A stretch of 35,760 nucleotides of DNA from an uncultured Acidimicrobiia bacterium (GTDB lineage: Bacteria; Actinomycetota; Acidimicrobiia; Acidimicrobiales; CAIXPF01), in contig CAIXPF010000003.1 of NCBI GenBank assembly GCA_903921205.1, positions 1 to 35,760 of the forward strand, given 5' to 3'. Below the pieces are notes generated by a model. The model saw only the letters and a program-made list of their open reading frames with translations. It did no database searches and was not told the origin of the DNA. Both the position numbers and the translations under genes were made by a program. Every line of letters begins with the position of its first letter. Position 1 is the first letter of the stretch. Shown here one piece after another: positions 16,953-24,451 of the stretch.

Positions 16953-17372
16953 ATGGCGTTGCACCACGATGCGAAGCTCGATCACCTACGAGCCGTCCGG
17001 TTGTTCCGTAACTGCAGCCACAAGCAACTCGAACAGGTGGCGGCCATCGTCGACGAGGTCGACATCGAGGCCGGCCGGACCCTGTGCCGGCAGGGGGAAG
17101 CGGGTCACGAAGCCTTCGTGCTGATCTCCGGTGAGGCCTCGGTCGTGGTCGACGGCAACGAGGTCGACACCGTCGGCGCCGGCCATCTCATCGGCGAGGT
17201 CAGCCTGCTCGATCACGGCCCGAGGACGGCCACCGTGGTGGCCAAGACGCCGATGCAGGTGCTGGTGGTGCAGGGCAACCGGTTCGCGCAGCTGCTCGAG
17301 GAGGTGCCCGGCCTGCCGCTGGTCATCATGCGCGACCTCGCAGCGATCCTGCGCAGCCTGGGTCAGGGCTGA
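16953..17372 (+). CDS. Cyclic-nucleotide-binding-domain protein
   Basis: The 139-residue protein consists of one cNMP-binding (Crp-like) beta-roll with no DNA-binding helix-turn-helix. The phosphate-binding cassette reads LIGEVSLLDHGPRTATVVA, with both the Glu that holds the ribose and the Arg that holds the cyclic phosphate in place, so cAMP or cGMP binding is plausible. The beta-roll begins at LFRNCSHKQLEQVAAIVDEV. ATG 16953 is supported by AGGGAGGGAACC. The product could be a small effector that works with a partner. The divergent universal stress protein is the only nearby candidate. Confidence 0.85.
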   Translation: MALHHDAKLDHLRAVRLFRNCSHKQLEQVAAIVDEVDIEAGRTLCRQGEAGHEAFVLISGEASVVVDGNEVDTVGAGHLIGEVSLLDHGPRTATVVAKTPMQVLVVQGNRFAQLLEEVPGLPLVIMRDLAAILRSLGQG

Positions 17373-17398
17373 CGCGACGCTGCGTCCGGTTCGTCCGT

Positions 17399-17875
17399 TC
17401 AGCTCTCGGCTGCGGCCTTGATGCCGGCGAGCGTGGCGCGCATCGACTCGGTGTTGGTGGCGATGCGCTCGTCGATCGCCGCCTGCCCGCCGTCGACCAT
17501 GGTCGGCGGCAGGGTGCGCAGCTCGTAGTACTCGGTGAGCCTGCTGCCCTCGCCCGACGGTTCGACGATGTACTTCCACAGAGCGATGTTCATCGCGACC
17601 CCACCGGTGACGAACGCCCAGGTGCGCGGGGCGTCGGCCTCGACGATCTCCACCGGGGCCTTCCACTCCTGGTCGCCCTTGCGGTTGACCCCGACGAACT
17701 GGTCGCCGACCTTGCCGGTCCCGGGGACCCCGTCGGCACCCTTGCGCCAGTAGCCTCCGCAGTTCTCGGTGCTCCAGTCGCCGTGGCGCTCCATGTCGCT
17801 CACCAGGGCGTAGACCGCCTCCGGGGACGCGTTGATCTCGATGGTCTCCTGCAGGACGCAGATCGGCTCGGCCAT
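17399..17875 (-). CDS. SRPBCC-family (START-like) ligand-binding protein
   Basis: The 158-residue protein opens with the typical strand-helix start of the family (ETIEINASPEAVYALVSDMERHGDWS), followed by alternating strands and the closing long helix (ATNTESMRATLAGIKAAAES), which caps a hydrophobic pocket. Members bind lipids, polyketides or other hydrophobic ligands; the ligand here is unknown. ATG 17875 follows AGAGGGAA at an eight-base spacing. It lies 73 bases downstream of the nitroreductase gene on the same strand and may be co-transcribed with it. Confidence 0.85.
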   Translation of the reverse strand: MAEPICVLQETIEINASPEAVYALVSDMERHGDWSTENCGGYWRKGADGVPGTGKVGDQFVGVNRKGDQEWKAPVEIVEADAPRTWAFVTGGVAMNIALWKYIVEPSGEGSRLTEYYELRTLPPTMVDGGQAAIDERIATNTESMRATLAGIKAAAES

Positions 17876-17948
17876 GGTCGGGTTCCCTCTTCGTCGGACG
17901 CGCGGCGGGATGCCGGCGTTCGACGGTGCAAGGTAGCCGCCTCGCGGG

Positions 17949-18590
17949 TCAGGCGATCGGGTTCTTGTAGGTATCGAGGTAGGTGATCTCCTGTACCGGC
18001 GGCCGGCCTGCGGGCTTGAAGTCGGTGCCCTTGGTGTAGGCCACGGGCAGCAGACCGGCCTGGCTCATGTGGGGCGGGATACCGAGCAGCTCGGCGGCCT
18101 CCTCCTCGAGCCGCAGGTGCAGCGTGGTGAGGCAGGTGCCGAGACCGCGGCTGCGCAGGGCGAGCTGGAAGCTCCACACCGCCGGCAGGATCGAGCCCAT
18201 CAGGCCCGCCGCCCCGTTGGTGGTGCCGTCGACCCGGCCGATGATCATCGGGATCACCAGGACCGGTACCCGCGCCATGTTCTGGGCGAGGAAGTTGGCC
18301 GAGTCGAGCACCCGGCCGGTCTGGCTGCCCGCCTCGGCCTCCTGGGCGGCAGTGCGCAGGTAGTCGCCACCGGCGCGCAGGTACAGGTCGGCCAGGGCAT
18401 CCTTCTTGGCCTGGTCCCGCACGACCAGCCATCGCCAGCTCTGGCGGTTCGACCCGGTCGGGGCCTGCACGGCGAGCTGCAGGCACTCCAGCAACACGTC
18501 GTCGGGCACGGGCTTGTCGAAGTCGAGCCGCTTGCGCACGGCGCGGGTGGTCGACAGAAGGGCATCCACTTGATCGAGATCGAACTGCAC
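17949..18590 (-). CDS. Nitroreductase-family FMN oxidoreductase
   Basis: The 213-residue protein has the family layout: STTRAVRKRLDF near residue 13-24 supplies phosphate-binding arginines, APTGSNRQSWRW (43-54) is the FMN-contacting segment, and GLGTCLTTL (149-157) is the C-terminal FMN loop. Nitroreductase-fold enzymes use NAD(P)H to reduce nitro compounds, quinones or enones; the substrate is not predictable. GTG 18590 is chosen because it gives the usual length and starts just before the first helix. CAGACT six bases upstream could be a weak -10. The open frame continues further upstream without family similarity. Confidence 0.88.
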   Translation of the reverse strand: MQFDLDQVDALLSTTRAVRKRLDFDKPVPDDVLLECLQLAVQAPTGSNRQSWRWLVVRDQAKKDALADLYLRAGGDYLRTAAQEAEAGSQTGRVLDSANFLAQNMARVPVLVIPMIIGRVDGTTNGAAGLMGSILPAVWSFQLALRSRGLGTCLTTLHLRLEEEAAELLGIPPHMSQAGLLPVAYTKGTDFKPAGRPPVQEITYLDTYKNPIA

Positions 18591-18721
18591 GGCGTCAGTC
18601 TGACCTGCGCGGGCGTTCACCGCCACCCATCCGGAGGTGCCGTCACCGGTCGGATGGGCGGCGCCGGCCCGGCGGGACCGCACCGGGTGCCGTTCCGGGT
18701 CGCCGTGCGCTGCGCCGGCTG

Positions 18722-18727
18722 TAATGT
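18722..18727 (+). promoter_or_regulatory. -10 element of the crotonase gene, leaderless layout
   Basis: TAATGT lies eight bases before ATG 18736, with no ribosome site between. This is the best match to TANNNT among the plus-strand sites here. Confidence 0.6.
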
Positions 18728-18735
18728 CCCCGCTC

Positions 18736-19536
18736 ATGGCCGAGACCGTCGAGTACGCCGTCGAGAACCGGGTCGCGACGGTGACCCTCAACCGCCCGGA
18801 GAAGCTCAACGCCATCACCAGCCAGCTCCAGGACGAGCTGCTGGCTGCGCTGCGCGAGGCGGCTGCCGACCCGGCCGTGCACGTGGCGGTGGTGTGCGGG
18901 GCCGGCCGGGGGTTCAGCGCCGGCTACGACCTCAGCGGCGGTGTGCAGATCGACGGTGGGGTCACCGGCGACCGGGACTGGCTCGAGCGCACGCTGCACG
19001 GCTGGCTGGCCATCTGGGACCTGCGCCTCGCCGTGGTGGCCAAGGTCCACGGGGTGTGCCTTGCCGGTGGGACGCAGCTCGCGGCCATCTGTGACATCGG
19101 GTTCGTCAGCGAGGACTGCAAGGTCGGCACCCCGCAGCTGCCGTTGGGAGCGGGCTACGTGTCGGCGTTCTGGACCTGGTTCGTGGGCCCGAAGAAGGCC
19201 AAGGAGATCTTCTTCCCGACCGGCACCATCATCTCCGGCCGGGAGGCCACCGAGATGGGCCTGTTCAACCGGGCGGTGCCGGCGGCGCAGCTCGACGAGG
19301 TCGTCGCGGCTTACGCGGCCCGGGTCGCTCGTACGCCCAAGGACATCCTGGCGTTGCAGAAGCAATCCATCAACCGCACCCAGGAGCTGGCGGGCTTTCG
19401 CAACGCGGTGCTGCAGGGCGCGGAGATCGACGCCATCGCCCACGTGTCGCCCTCGGTGCGCACGGTCAACCGTTTCATCGCCCAGAACGGGTTGGGCGAG
19501 GCGCTGCGGGCGTTCCAGGCGGGCGAGCTGCTCTGA
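18736..19536 (+). CDS. Crotonase-fold (enoyl-CoA hydratase/isomerase-like) protein with altered active site
   Basis: The 266-residue protein has the crotonase fold: the CoA-binding and oxyanion segments RGFSAGYDL (58-66) and CLAGGTQLAAICD (108-120) are present. In true enoyl-CoA hydratases two glutamates act as acid and base, one in the GGGCE segment and one in the QPE segment. Here both positions are glutamine (Gln114 in GGTQ and Gln134 in GTPQ), so classical hydration is unlikely. Other crotonase reactions such as hydrolysis, isomerisation or ring chemistry remain possible. ATG 18736 is fixed by the -10 element upstream. It is divergent from the nitroreductase gene and convergent with the response-regulator gene. 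The substrate is unknown. Confidence 0.85.
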   Translation: MAETVEYAVENRVATVTLNRPEKLNAITSQLQDELLAALREAAADPAVHVAVVCGAGRGFSAGYDLSGGVQIDGGVTGDRDWLERTLHGWLAIWDLRLAVVAKVHGVCLAGGTQLAAICDIGFVSEDCKVGTPQLPLGAGYVSAFWTWFVGPKKAKEIFFPTGTIISGREATEMGLFNRAVPAAQLDEVVAAYAARVARTPKDILALQKQSINRTQELAGFRNAVLQGAEIDAIAHVSPSVRTVNRFIAQNGLGEALRAFQAGELL

Positions 19537-19557
19537 CGCGGCCGGGGCGCCGGCGGC

Positions 19558-20211
19558 TCAGCGCTCGTAGGCCCGGCTCTTGCGCTCGTCGAGACGAGCG
19601 GCGTAGGCCGCGGCCTCGGTCCGGCGCGACATGCCGAGCTTGGCGAGGAGGTTCGACACGTAGTTCTTGACCGTCTTCTCGGCCAGGTAGAGACGCTCGG
19701 CGATCTGGCGGTTGGTCATGCCTTCGCCGATCAGCTCCAGGATGCGTCGCTCCTGATCGGTGAGCCGGCCGGTGGTCTCATCGGCGCTGTCCTGGTGACG
19801 GATGCGGTCCAGCACCCGGGTGGTGACCTGGGGGTCGATGAGCGACTGGCCCTCGGAGACCTTGCGGACGGCGTCGACCAGGTCGACGCCGCGGACCTGC
19901 TTGAGCAGGTACCCGGCGGCCCCGGCCATGATCGAGTCGAACAGGGCCTCGTCGTCGCTGAAGCTGGTGAGCATCAGGCAGCCGATCTCGGGGTTCGCGC
20001 TGCGGACGTCGCGGCAGACCTCGACACCGTTGCCGTCGGGGAGGCGTACGTCGAGCACCGCCACGTCGGGCCGGCAAGCGGGGATACGCCGGCGGGCCTC
20101 CTCGGCCGTGCCGGCCTCACCGACCACCGTGAACTCGCCGGTCCCTTCCAACAGCTCACGCAGGCCGGTACGGACCACCTCGTGGTCGTCGAGCAGGAAT
20201 ACACGGATCAC
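19558..20211 (-). CDS. NarL/LuxR-type response regulator, DosR/DevR-like
   Basis: The 217-residue regulator has a receiver domain with acidic pocket Asp8-Asp9, phosphoacceptor Asp54 (VLDVRLPDGNG), Thr82 and Lys104, then a LuxR-type helix-turn-helix (about 150-206). LTDQERRILELIGEGMTN and LAEKTVKNYVSNLLAKLGM strongly resemble mycobacterial DosR, which controls the hypoxia/NO dormancy regulon. GTG 20211 is supported by GGAGG six bases upstream; longer starts lack a ribosome site. It lies 109 bases downstream of the sensor kinase on the same strand, so the two form an operon. Resemblance is by motif only; no DosR-box palindrome was found in the window. Confidence 0.93.
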   Translation of the reverse strand: MIRVFLLDDHEVVRTGLRELLEGTGEFTVVGEAGTAEEARRRIPACRPDVAVLDVRLPDGNGVEVCRDVRSANPEIGCLMLTSFSDDEALFDSIMAGAAGYLLKQVRGVDLVDAVRKVSEGQSLIDPQVTTRVLDRIRHQDSADETTGRLTDQERRILELIGEGMTNRQIAERLYLAEKTVKNYVSNLLAKLGMSRRTEAAAYAARLDERKSRAYER

Positions 20212-20320
20212 GGAAGCCTCCAGGTGAGCGTCGGTGGAGATGGTAGAGCCCGAACCCTCGTGCAGATGCATCAGACGGTCGGCGCCGGCGTCGGATCGGC
20301 CGGGTGGTGCAAGAACGTCG

Positions 20321-21859
20321 TCACGGCTGGAGGGGGGCCTGCCAGCTGAGGCGGGTGCCGGTGCGGCCGACCTGCCGTTCGATACGAAGGGTGCCGCCGA
20401 TCTCCTCGGCCCGGACCGCGAACCCGGCGAGGTCCCGGCCCGGCTCGATCAACTCGGGGATACCGAGCCCGTCGTCGTCGAGTTCGAGGCTCAACATGCC
20501 GGTCCGTTCGGCGGTCACCCGGACCTCGACCGCGGTCGGCTTGGCGTAGGCGGCGACGTTCGCCAGGCCGGCCTCGACGACGGCGAGCAGCTCGGCGGCG
20601 AGAGACGGCCCCACGACGCTGTCGAGCGGGCCGCTGAGCACCACATGCGGCTCGAACCCGAGCACCGAGCGGGTCTCACGGACTGCGGTCAGCAGCTGCC
20701 GACGCAACGACCCGCTCGGGGTCGGTGGTTGCAGCTCGAAGATCACTGCCCGGATCTCGCGGATGGTGTCGTCGATGTCGTCGATGGAACGCCCGAGGCG
20801 TTCGAACGCCGTGCCCTCGGGAACCTGGCCGGCCGAGGCCTGCAAGGACATGCCGATCGCGAACAGCCGCTGGATGATGCGGTCGTGCAGATCCCGGGCG
20901 ATGCGCTCGCGGTCCTCGACCAGGGCGAGCTCCTCGCGGGTCTCGTCGAGCATCTCCTCGCTCTGACGTCGTTCCGACAGGTCACGGACCAGGGCCGCCA
21001 CGGCGACGGCGCCGCCCGGCGACTCGTCCCGCTCGACGAGGAGCTCGACCGGGAGGTCCTCGCCGTCCGCCCGCCGCAGGCGGGTCACGATCGGCACCAG
21101 CCGCCCGCGGGTGGCGACCCGCTCGAGCACCCGCTGCAGGATCGTCGAGTCCATGTCCGGCATCAGTTCCAGGGGGGTCATCGACAGCAGCGCCTGGCGC
21201 CCGTAACCGCTCTGGGCGGCGGCGCCGGCGTTGACGTAGGTGAAGCGGGCGGTGATCGGGTCGATCAGGTACACCCCTTCGTGGGCCCGGTCGACGAGTC
21301 GTTCGATGCGGCGCACGTGGGCGTCGGCCTCGACCCGGGCGGAGACGTCCCGAACGGCGGCGACAACCGCCGGCGCACCGTCGAACTCGATCGGGCTGAG
21401 GCTGACCTCGACCAGGATCAGCGTGCCGTCGCGACGTCGGCCGCGCAGGTCGAGCCCGCTGCCCATGGTGCGGATCGTCGGGGAGGCCCGGTAACGGTCG
21501 CGGCGCACCAGGTGCACGCTGCGCAGGTGCTCGGGCAGCAGGACCTCGACGGTCTGGCCCACGAGCTCGTCCGGGTCGTAGCCGAACAGCGACTCGATCC
21601 GGCGGTTGGCATGGCGGATGATGCCGTGCCCGTCGACCAGCAGCAGCCCGTCCGGGGCGGCATCGACCAGGTTGGCCAGGTCCACTGCGCTGACCGCCGA
21701 GGACCGCGCCGGTCCGACCGGTTCGGTGGCGTAGCACCGAACGGGGGTGGCGATGCCGTCGCTCACCGGGATGTCGTCGTCCGCCGGGAGGGTCGGGGCG
21801 GTCACCGCCGGCCGCTCAGGCACGATGGCAGCGCAGCGCGCCGGATGTTCCGGCTTCAT
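20321..21859 (-). CDS. PAS-PAS sensor histidine kinase (HisKA_3 type), partner of the DosR-like regulator
   Basis: The 512-residue protein has no membrane helices. Two PAS domains (about 60-175 and 185-300) precede a NarL-partner type dimerisation domain with phosphoacceptor His326 in RIARDLHDRIIQRLFAIGMSLQ. The ATPase domain follows, with Asn434 (EAGLANVA) and the DDDGLGIP box (461-468). The kinase core closely resembles DosS/DevS, but DosS senses gas through GAF domains, while here the sensor part is PAS. The cofactor is unknown. The start is uncertain: ATG 21859 has no ribosome site, GTG 21823 would overlap the stop of an upstream short ORF, and a strong Shine-Dalgarno serves another frame at 21959. 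Confidence 0.9.
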   Translation of the reverse strand: MKPEHPARCAAIVPERPAVTAPTLPADDDIPVSDGIATPVRCYATEPVGPARSSAVSAVDLANLVDAAPDGLLLVDGHGIIRHANRRIESLFGYDPDELVGQTVEVLLPEHLRSVHLVRRDRYRASPTIRTMGSGLDLRGRRRDGTLILVEVSLSPIEFDGAPAVVAAVRDVSARVEADAHVRRIERLVDRAHEGVYLIDPITARFTYVNAGAAAQSGYGRQALLSMTPLELMPDMDSTILQRVLERVATRGRLVPIVTRLRRADGEDLPVELLVERDESPGGAVAVAALVRDLSERRQSEEMLDETREELALVEDRERIARDLHDRIIQRLFAIGMSLQASAGQVPEGTAFERLGRSIDDIDDTIREIRAVIFELQPPTPSGSLRRQLLTAVRETRSVLGFEPHVVLSGPLDSVVGPSLAAELLAVVEAGLANVAAYAKPTAVEVRVTAERTGMLSLELDDDGLGIPELIEPGRDLAGFAVRAEEIGGTLRIERQVGRTGTRLSWQAPLQP

Positions 21860-21959
21860 CGATGGATCGCACGACTGGACGGGACCCGGTCGGGTCGTCG
21901 TTCCGCCGGTTCGGGCCGACGGGAAGGTCGGTCGGCTGTGCCATGGCCCGGGCGGTCAT
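21816..21959 (-). CDS. Possible 47-residue leader ORF overlapping the kinase start
   Basis: An ATG at 21959 follows AGGAGGTGAGCCG, the best ribosome-binding site in the area, and opens a 47-codon frame in a different phase from the kinase. Its stop TGA (21818-21816) overlaps an in-frame kinase GTG at 21823, so it could act as a coupled leader. The peptide is rich in Arg, Pro and Asp and matches nothing I recognise. An alternative reading is that a sequence error or real frameshift splits the kinase N-terminus, with the true start at 21959. Codon use gives no clear decision. Confidence 0.35.
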   Translation of the reverse strand: MTARAMAQPTDLPVGPNRRNDDPTGSRPVVRSIDEAGTSGALRCHRA

Positions 21960-22002
21960 CGGCTCACCTCCTGGCCTGTTCCGTCGACTGGTGCAGTGAC
22001 AA

Positions 22003-22008
22003 AGGCTA
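22003..22008 (-). promoter_or_regulatory. Candidate -10 element for the two-component operon
   Basis: TAGCCT on the minus strand lies 43 bases before the ATG at 21959 and 31 bases before the AGGAGGTG ribosome site. The spacing is right for a leadered transcript covering the leader ORF, kinase and regulator. Confidence 0.4.
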
Positions 22009-22014
22009 GGAACC

Positions 22015-22112
22015 GGTCACGTCGGGCTGTAGGGCCGAAGGTCACTTCAGCGCGATCCCGGCCGGCGGACGGCGTTCGCCGAGGTGATGCGCACTGTTGA
22101 CCTCGGGGTCAC
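22015..22112. promoter_or_regulatory. Repeated GGTCAC motif in divergent region
   Basis: GGTCAC occurs at 22015, 22040 and 22107. The last is part of the inverted pair TTGACC-TCGG-GGTCAC (22097-22112). They lie between the kinase operon and the exported protein gene and could be operator half-sites. No known box is matched. Confidence 0.3.
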
Positions 22113-22179
22113 CTGCAGGCCATCGAGCGTTCTCATCGCCTCCCTACCTTTCGGCCACCGATCGAGCGGGAGGTATGTG

Positions 22180-23838
22180 ATGAACCACAGGAAGCGATGG
22201 CTGACGACGGTGGTGGCCGGGGCGGTGATGGCCGGTGCGGTGCCGGCCTTCGCCGGGGCGAACGCGTCCACGGCCGACGTCGTGGCTGCGGACGTGTCGC
22301 CGCAGCTGAGCGTCCTGGCGTCGTACAACTCCGGCTCGGGCGAGTCGGGGGCCGAGATCGTGGCCTTCGACGTCACCACGAAGGCGATGCTGGTGACGAA
22401 CGGCGTGCTGGTCCGGGTCGACATCGTGTCATTGGCCGATCCCGCTGCGCCGGCTCTGGTCCGCACGCTCGATCTGAGCGGATACGGCTCCGCGGTGCAG
22501 AGCGTGGCCGTATCCGGTGGCGTCGGCGTTGCGGTGGTGTCCGGTGCGACGGTGCTCGACAAGGGCAAGGCGGTGTTCTTCGATGTCGCCACCGGGGAGG
22601 TGCGCTCGAGCGTCGACGTCGGGGTGCTGCCCGACTCGGTCACCTTCAACGCCAAGGGTGACATCGCCGTGGTGAGCAACGAGGGCGAACCGCGTTGTGT
22701 CACCGAGGGTGCCCGTCTACCGACGACCGATCCGCTGCTCGCCGAGAACCCGGAGGGGTCGATCACGGTGATCTCCGTGCGCAACCGGGGCCGCTGGACG
22801 AGAGCGCAGCAGGTCACCTTCGGCCGGTTCGACTCTGAGGCGAAGCGTGCCGCGCTGCTCGCGTCCGGGGTGCGTGTCGGAACCTGGCCGGGATCGACCG
22901 TGGCCGAGGACCTCGAGCCCGAGATGGCCACCATCGTGGGTGACCGGGCCTACGTCACGATGCAGGAGAACAACGCCATCGGGGTGATCAACCTGGCGTC
23001 GCCGAAGGTGATCGACATCGTCCCGCTCGGCACCAAGGACTACGCCACGACGGGCGAGGTGTTCGACGCGAGCGACAAGGATTCGGCGTTCAACCAGCAG
23101 GCCTGGCCGGTGCAGGGCATGTACATGCCGGACGGGATCGCCTCGATGACGGCACCGTGGGGTCAACCGTTGCTGCTGACGGCGAACGAGGGCGATACCC
23201 GGTCGTACTTCAGCGGCATCGACAACGCCGAGGTGGCCGGTCAGGAGTGCTTCACCGATGAGGCCCGGGTGAAGGACCTTCCTCTGGACCCCGGGGTGTT
23301 CGGGGACACGGCGACCCTCCAGGCCCAGGCCGCGTTGGGCCGGCTCAAGGTGAGCGCGGTGGCGCCGTCGCACACGACGTCGGGGTTGTACGACTCGCTG
23401 GCGTCCTTCGGCGGACGGTCGCTGTCGATCCGGGATCTGCAGGGGAAGCTCATCTGGGACAGCGGCTCGATGTTCGAGGAGATCGTCCACACCGCCGATC
23501 CCACCCAGTGGGTCACCTCCGCCACCACGCCGGCGTGGGCGACGGCGCCCTACGACAGCCGTAGCGACGACAAGGGCCCCGAGCCGGAGGGCGTCGTGGT
23601 CGGTCGCCATCGCAACCGCCAGTACGCCTTCGTCGGCCTGGAGCGGGCGGGTGGCGTGGTGATGCTCGACGTCAGCCGGCCGACCGCCCCGCAGTTCGTG
23701 CAGTGGGCGACCAACGGCGGTGACATCTCGCCCGAGGGGTTGGCCTTCGTGCCGGCCGCAGTGGCCCCGGGAGGCAAGGCGTTGTTGCTCGCCGCCAACG
23801 AGATCAGCGGGACGACCACGGTCTTCCAGTTGGACTGA
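22180..23838 (+). CDS. Exported choice-of-anchor I family protein (beta-propeller, phosphatase-associated)
   Basis: The 552-residue protein begins with a signal peptide (MNHRKRWLTTVVAGAVMAGAV, likely cut near AFA or ANA). The mature part carries blade-like segments typical of the choice-of-anchor I family: ESGAEIVAFD, VVSNEGEPR, YVTMQENNAIGVINL, MYMPDGIAS, LLTANEGDTRSY and GPEPEGVVVG, ending in NEISGTTTVFQLD. The family is often annotated as alkaline phosphatase-like, but I see no classical phosphatase catalytic motif, so the activity is unproven. ATG 22180 follows GGGAGG at a seven-base spacing; an ATG at 22084 in the same frame lacks support and precedes the signal peptide. The family's C-terminal anchor is absent, so the protein is probably released. 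The opposite strand upstream carries the two-component operon. Confidence 0.85.
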   Translation: MNHRKRWLTTVVAGAVMAGAVPAFAGANASTADVVAADVSPQLSVLASYNSGSGESGAEIVAFDVTTKAMLVTNGVLVRVDIVSLADPAAPALVRTLDLSGYGSAVQSVAVSGGVGVAVVSGATVLDKGKAVFFDVATGEVRSSVDVGVLPDSVTFNAKGDIAVVSNEGEPRCVTEGARLPTTDPLLAENPEGSITVISVRNRGRWTRAQQVTFGRFDSEAKRAALLASGVRVGTWPGSTVAEDLEPEMATIVGDRAYVTMQENNAIGVINLASPKVIDIVPLGTKDYATTGEVFDASDKDSAFNQQAWPVQGMYMPDGIASMTAPWGQPLLLTANEGDTRSYFSGIDNAEVAGQECFTDEARVKDLPLDPGVFGDTATLQAQAALGRLKVSAVAPSHTTSGLYDSLASFGGRSLSIRDLQGKLIWDSGSMFEEIVHTADPTQWVTSATTPAWATAPYDSRSDDKGPEPEGVVVGRHRNRQYAFVGLERAGGVVMLDVSRPTAPQFVQWATNGGDISPEGLAFVPAAVAPGGKALLLAANEISGTTTVFQLD

Positions 23839-23895
23839 GTGCACGCCGAGCCCGGGTCGGCCGTCGAGCGGCGCGCCGGCCCGGGAGCTTCACCT

Positions 23896-23927
23896 GCCCC
23901 ACCGATCCCTCAGCGGGTCGGTGGGGC
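23896..23927. terminator. Hairpin between convergent genes
   Basis: GCCCCACCGA and TCGGTGGGGC form a 10-bp perfect stem around a 12-base loop, 58 bases after the exported protein gene and 57 beyond the stop of the small minus-strand gene. It is likely a bidirectional terminator. Confidence 0.5.
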
Positions 23928-23938
23928 CGTGCCGCGTG

Positions 23939-24000
23939 TGCTCAGCCTTCGGCTGGGTCTGCTCAGCCTTCGGCTGGGTCTGCTCAGCCTTCGGCTTTCT
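23939..24000. repeat. 21-bp tandem repeat spanning a stop codon
   Basis: The unit TGCTCAGCCTTCGGCTGGGTC is present at 23939-23959 and 23960-23980, and as a diverging third copy from 23981. The last copy holds the end of the small Ala-rich protein gene on the minus strand, including its TGA. Because 21 is a multiple of three, the other copies repeat the final codons and stop in the same frame. Each unit also holds a small AGCC-TTC-GGCT hairpin. Confidence 0.85.
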
Positions 24001-24379
24001 TGCGGTTCTTGGCCCGCTCGAGCAGGTGCGCCGGGATGCGGGGGTTCGCCGCCGGGGGTGCCGCAGCTGCTTCGGCGGCCTTCTTGGCCTTCTCGGCGGC
24101 CTCGGCAGCGGCCTTGGCTGCAGCGTTCGCCTCGGCATCGGCCTTGGCCGCGAGGTAGGCGTCCCACTGCTTCGAGCGCACCAGGGATGCCTGGCCGATC
24201 GACCCGAGGTCGACCCCGTTGTCGAAGAACACCCAGTACCGGGTCCAGGTCAGGCCGTTGATCAGCTTGACTTTGCCGGTGGTGCCTTCGGGGATGCCGG
24301 GCAGGTCAACCGTGGCGGTGACCTTCTCGCCCTTGCGGAACCGCGTGTCGAAGGTGATCGGGGTCTTGGTCTTGGCCAT
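23984..24379 (-). CDS. Small protein of unknown function with Ala/Lys-rich helical tail
   Basis: I do not recognise this 131-residue protein. Residues 1-70 are beta-rich (FRKGEKVTATVDLPGIPEG, then WTRYWVFFDNGVDLGSI) and look like a small SH3/KOW-type barrel. Residues 75-110 are almost all Ala, Glu and Lys, predicted as a long helix or coiled coil, and the end is basic (HLLERAKNRKKAEG). A nucleic-acid- or ribosome-associated role is conceivable from the charge but is only a guess. ATG 24379 is used; a GTG at 24406 in frame is possible. There is no clear ribosome site. The 3' end lies in a tandem repeat that duplicates the stop. Confidence 0.75.
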   Translation of the reverse strand: MAKTKTPITFDTRFRKGEKVTATVDLPGIPEGTTGKVKLINGLTWTRYWVFFDNGVDLGSIGQASLVRSKQWDAYLAAKADAEANAAAKAAAEAAEKAKKAAEAAAAPPAANPRIPAHLLERAKNRKKAEG

Positions 24380-24451
24380 AGCGTCGACCCGTACGGTAGC
24401 GGTCACAGCGGCTCCGGGCGAAACACTGCCGGCGGGCGGCCCGGTGACGGC

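Noticed and set aside
19558-22179. A DosR-box palindrome near the two-component system
   Set aside because: No GGGACT/AGTCCC-type 20-bp palindrome was found in the intergenic parts.
23939-24000. A CRISPR-like array
   Set aside because: Copies touch each other with no spacers, there are fewer than three full units, and no cas gene is near.
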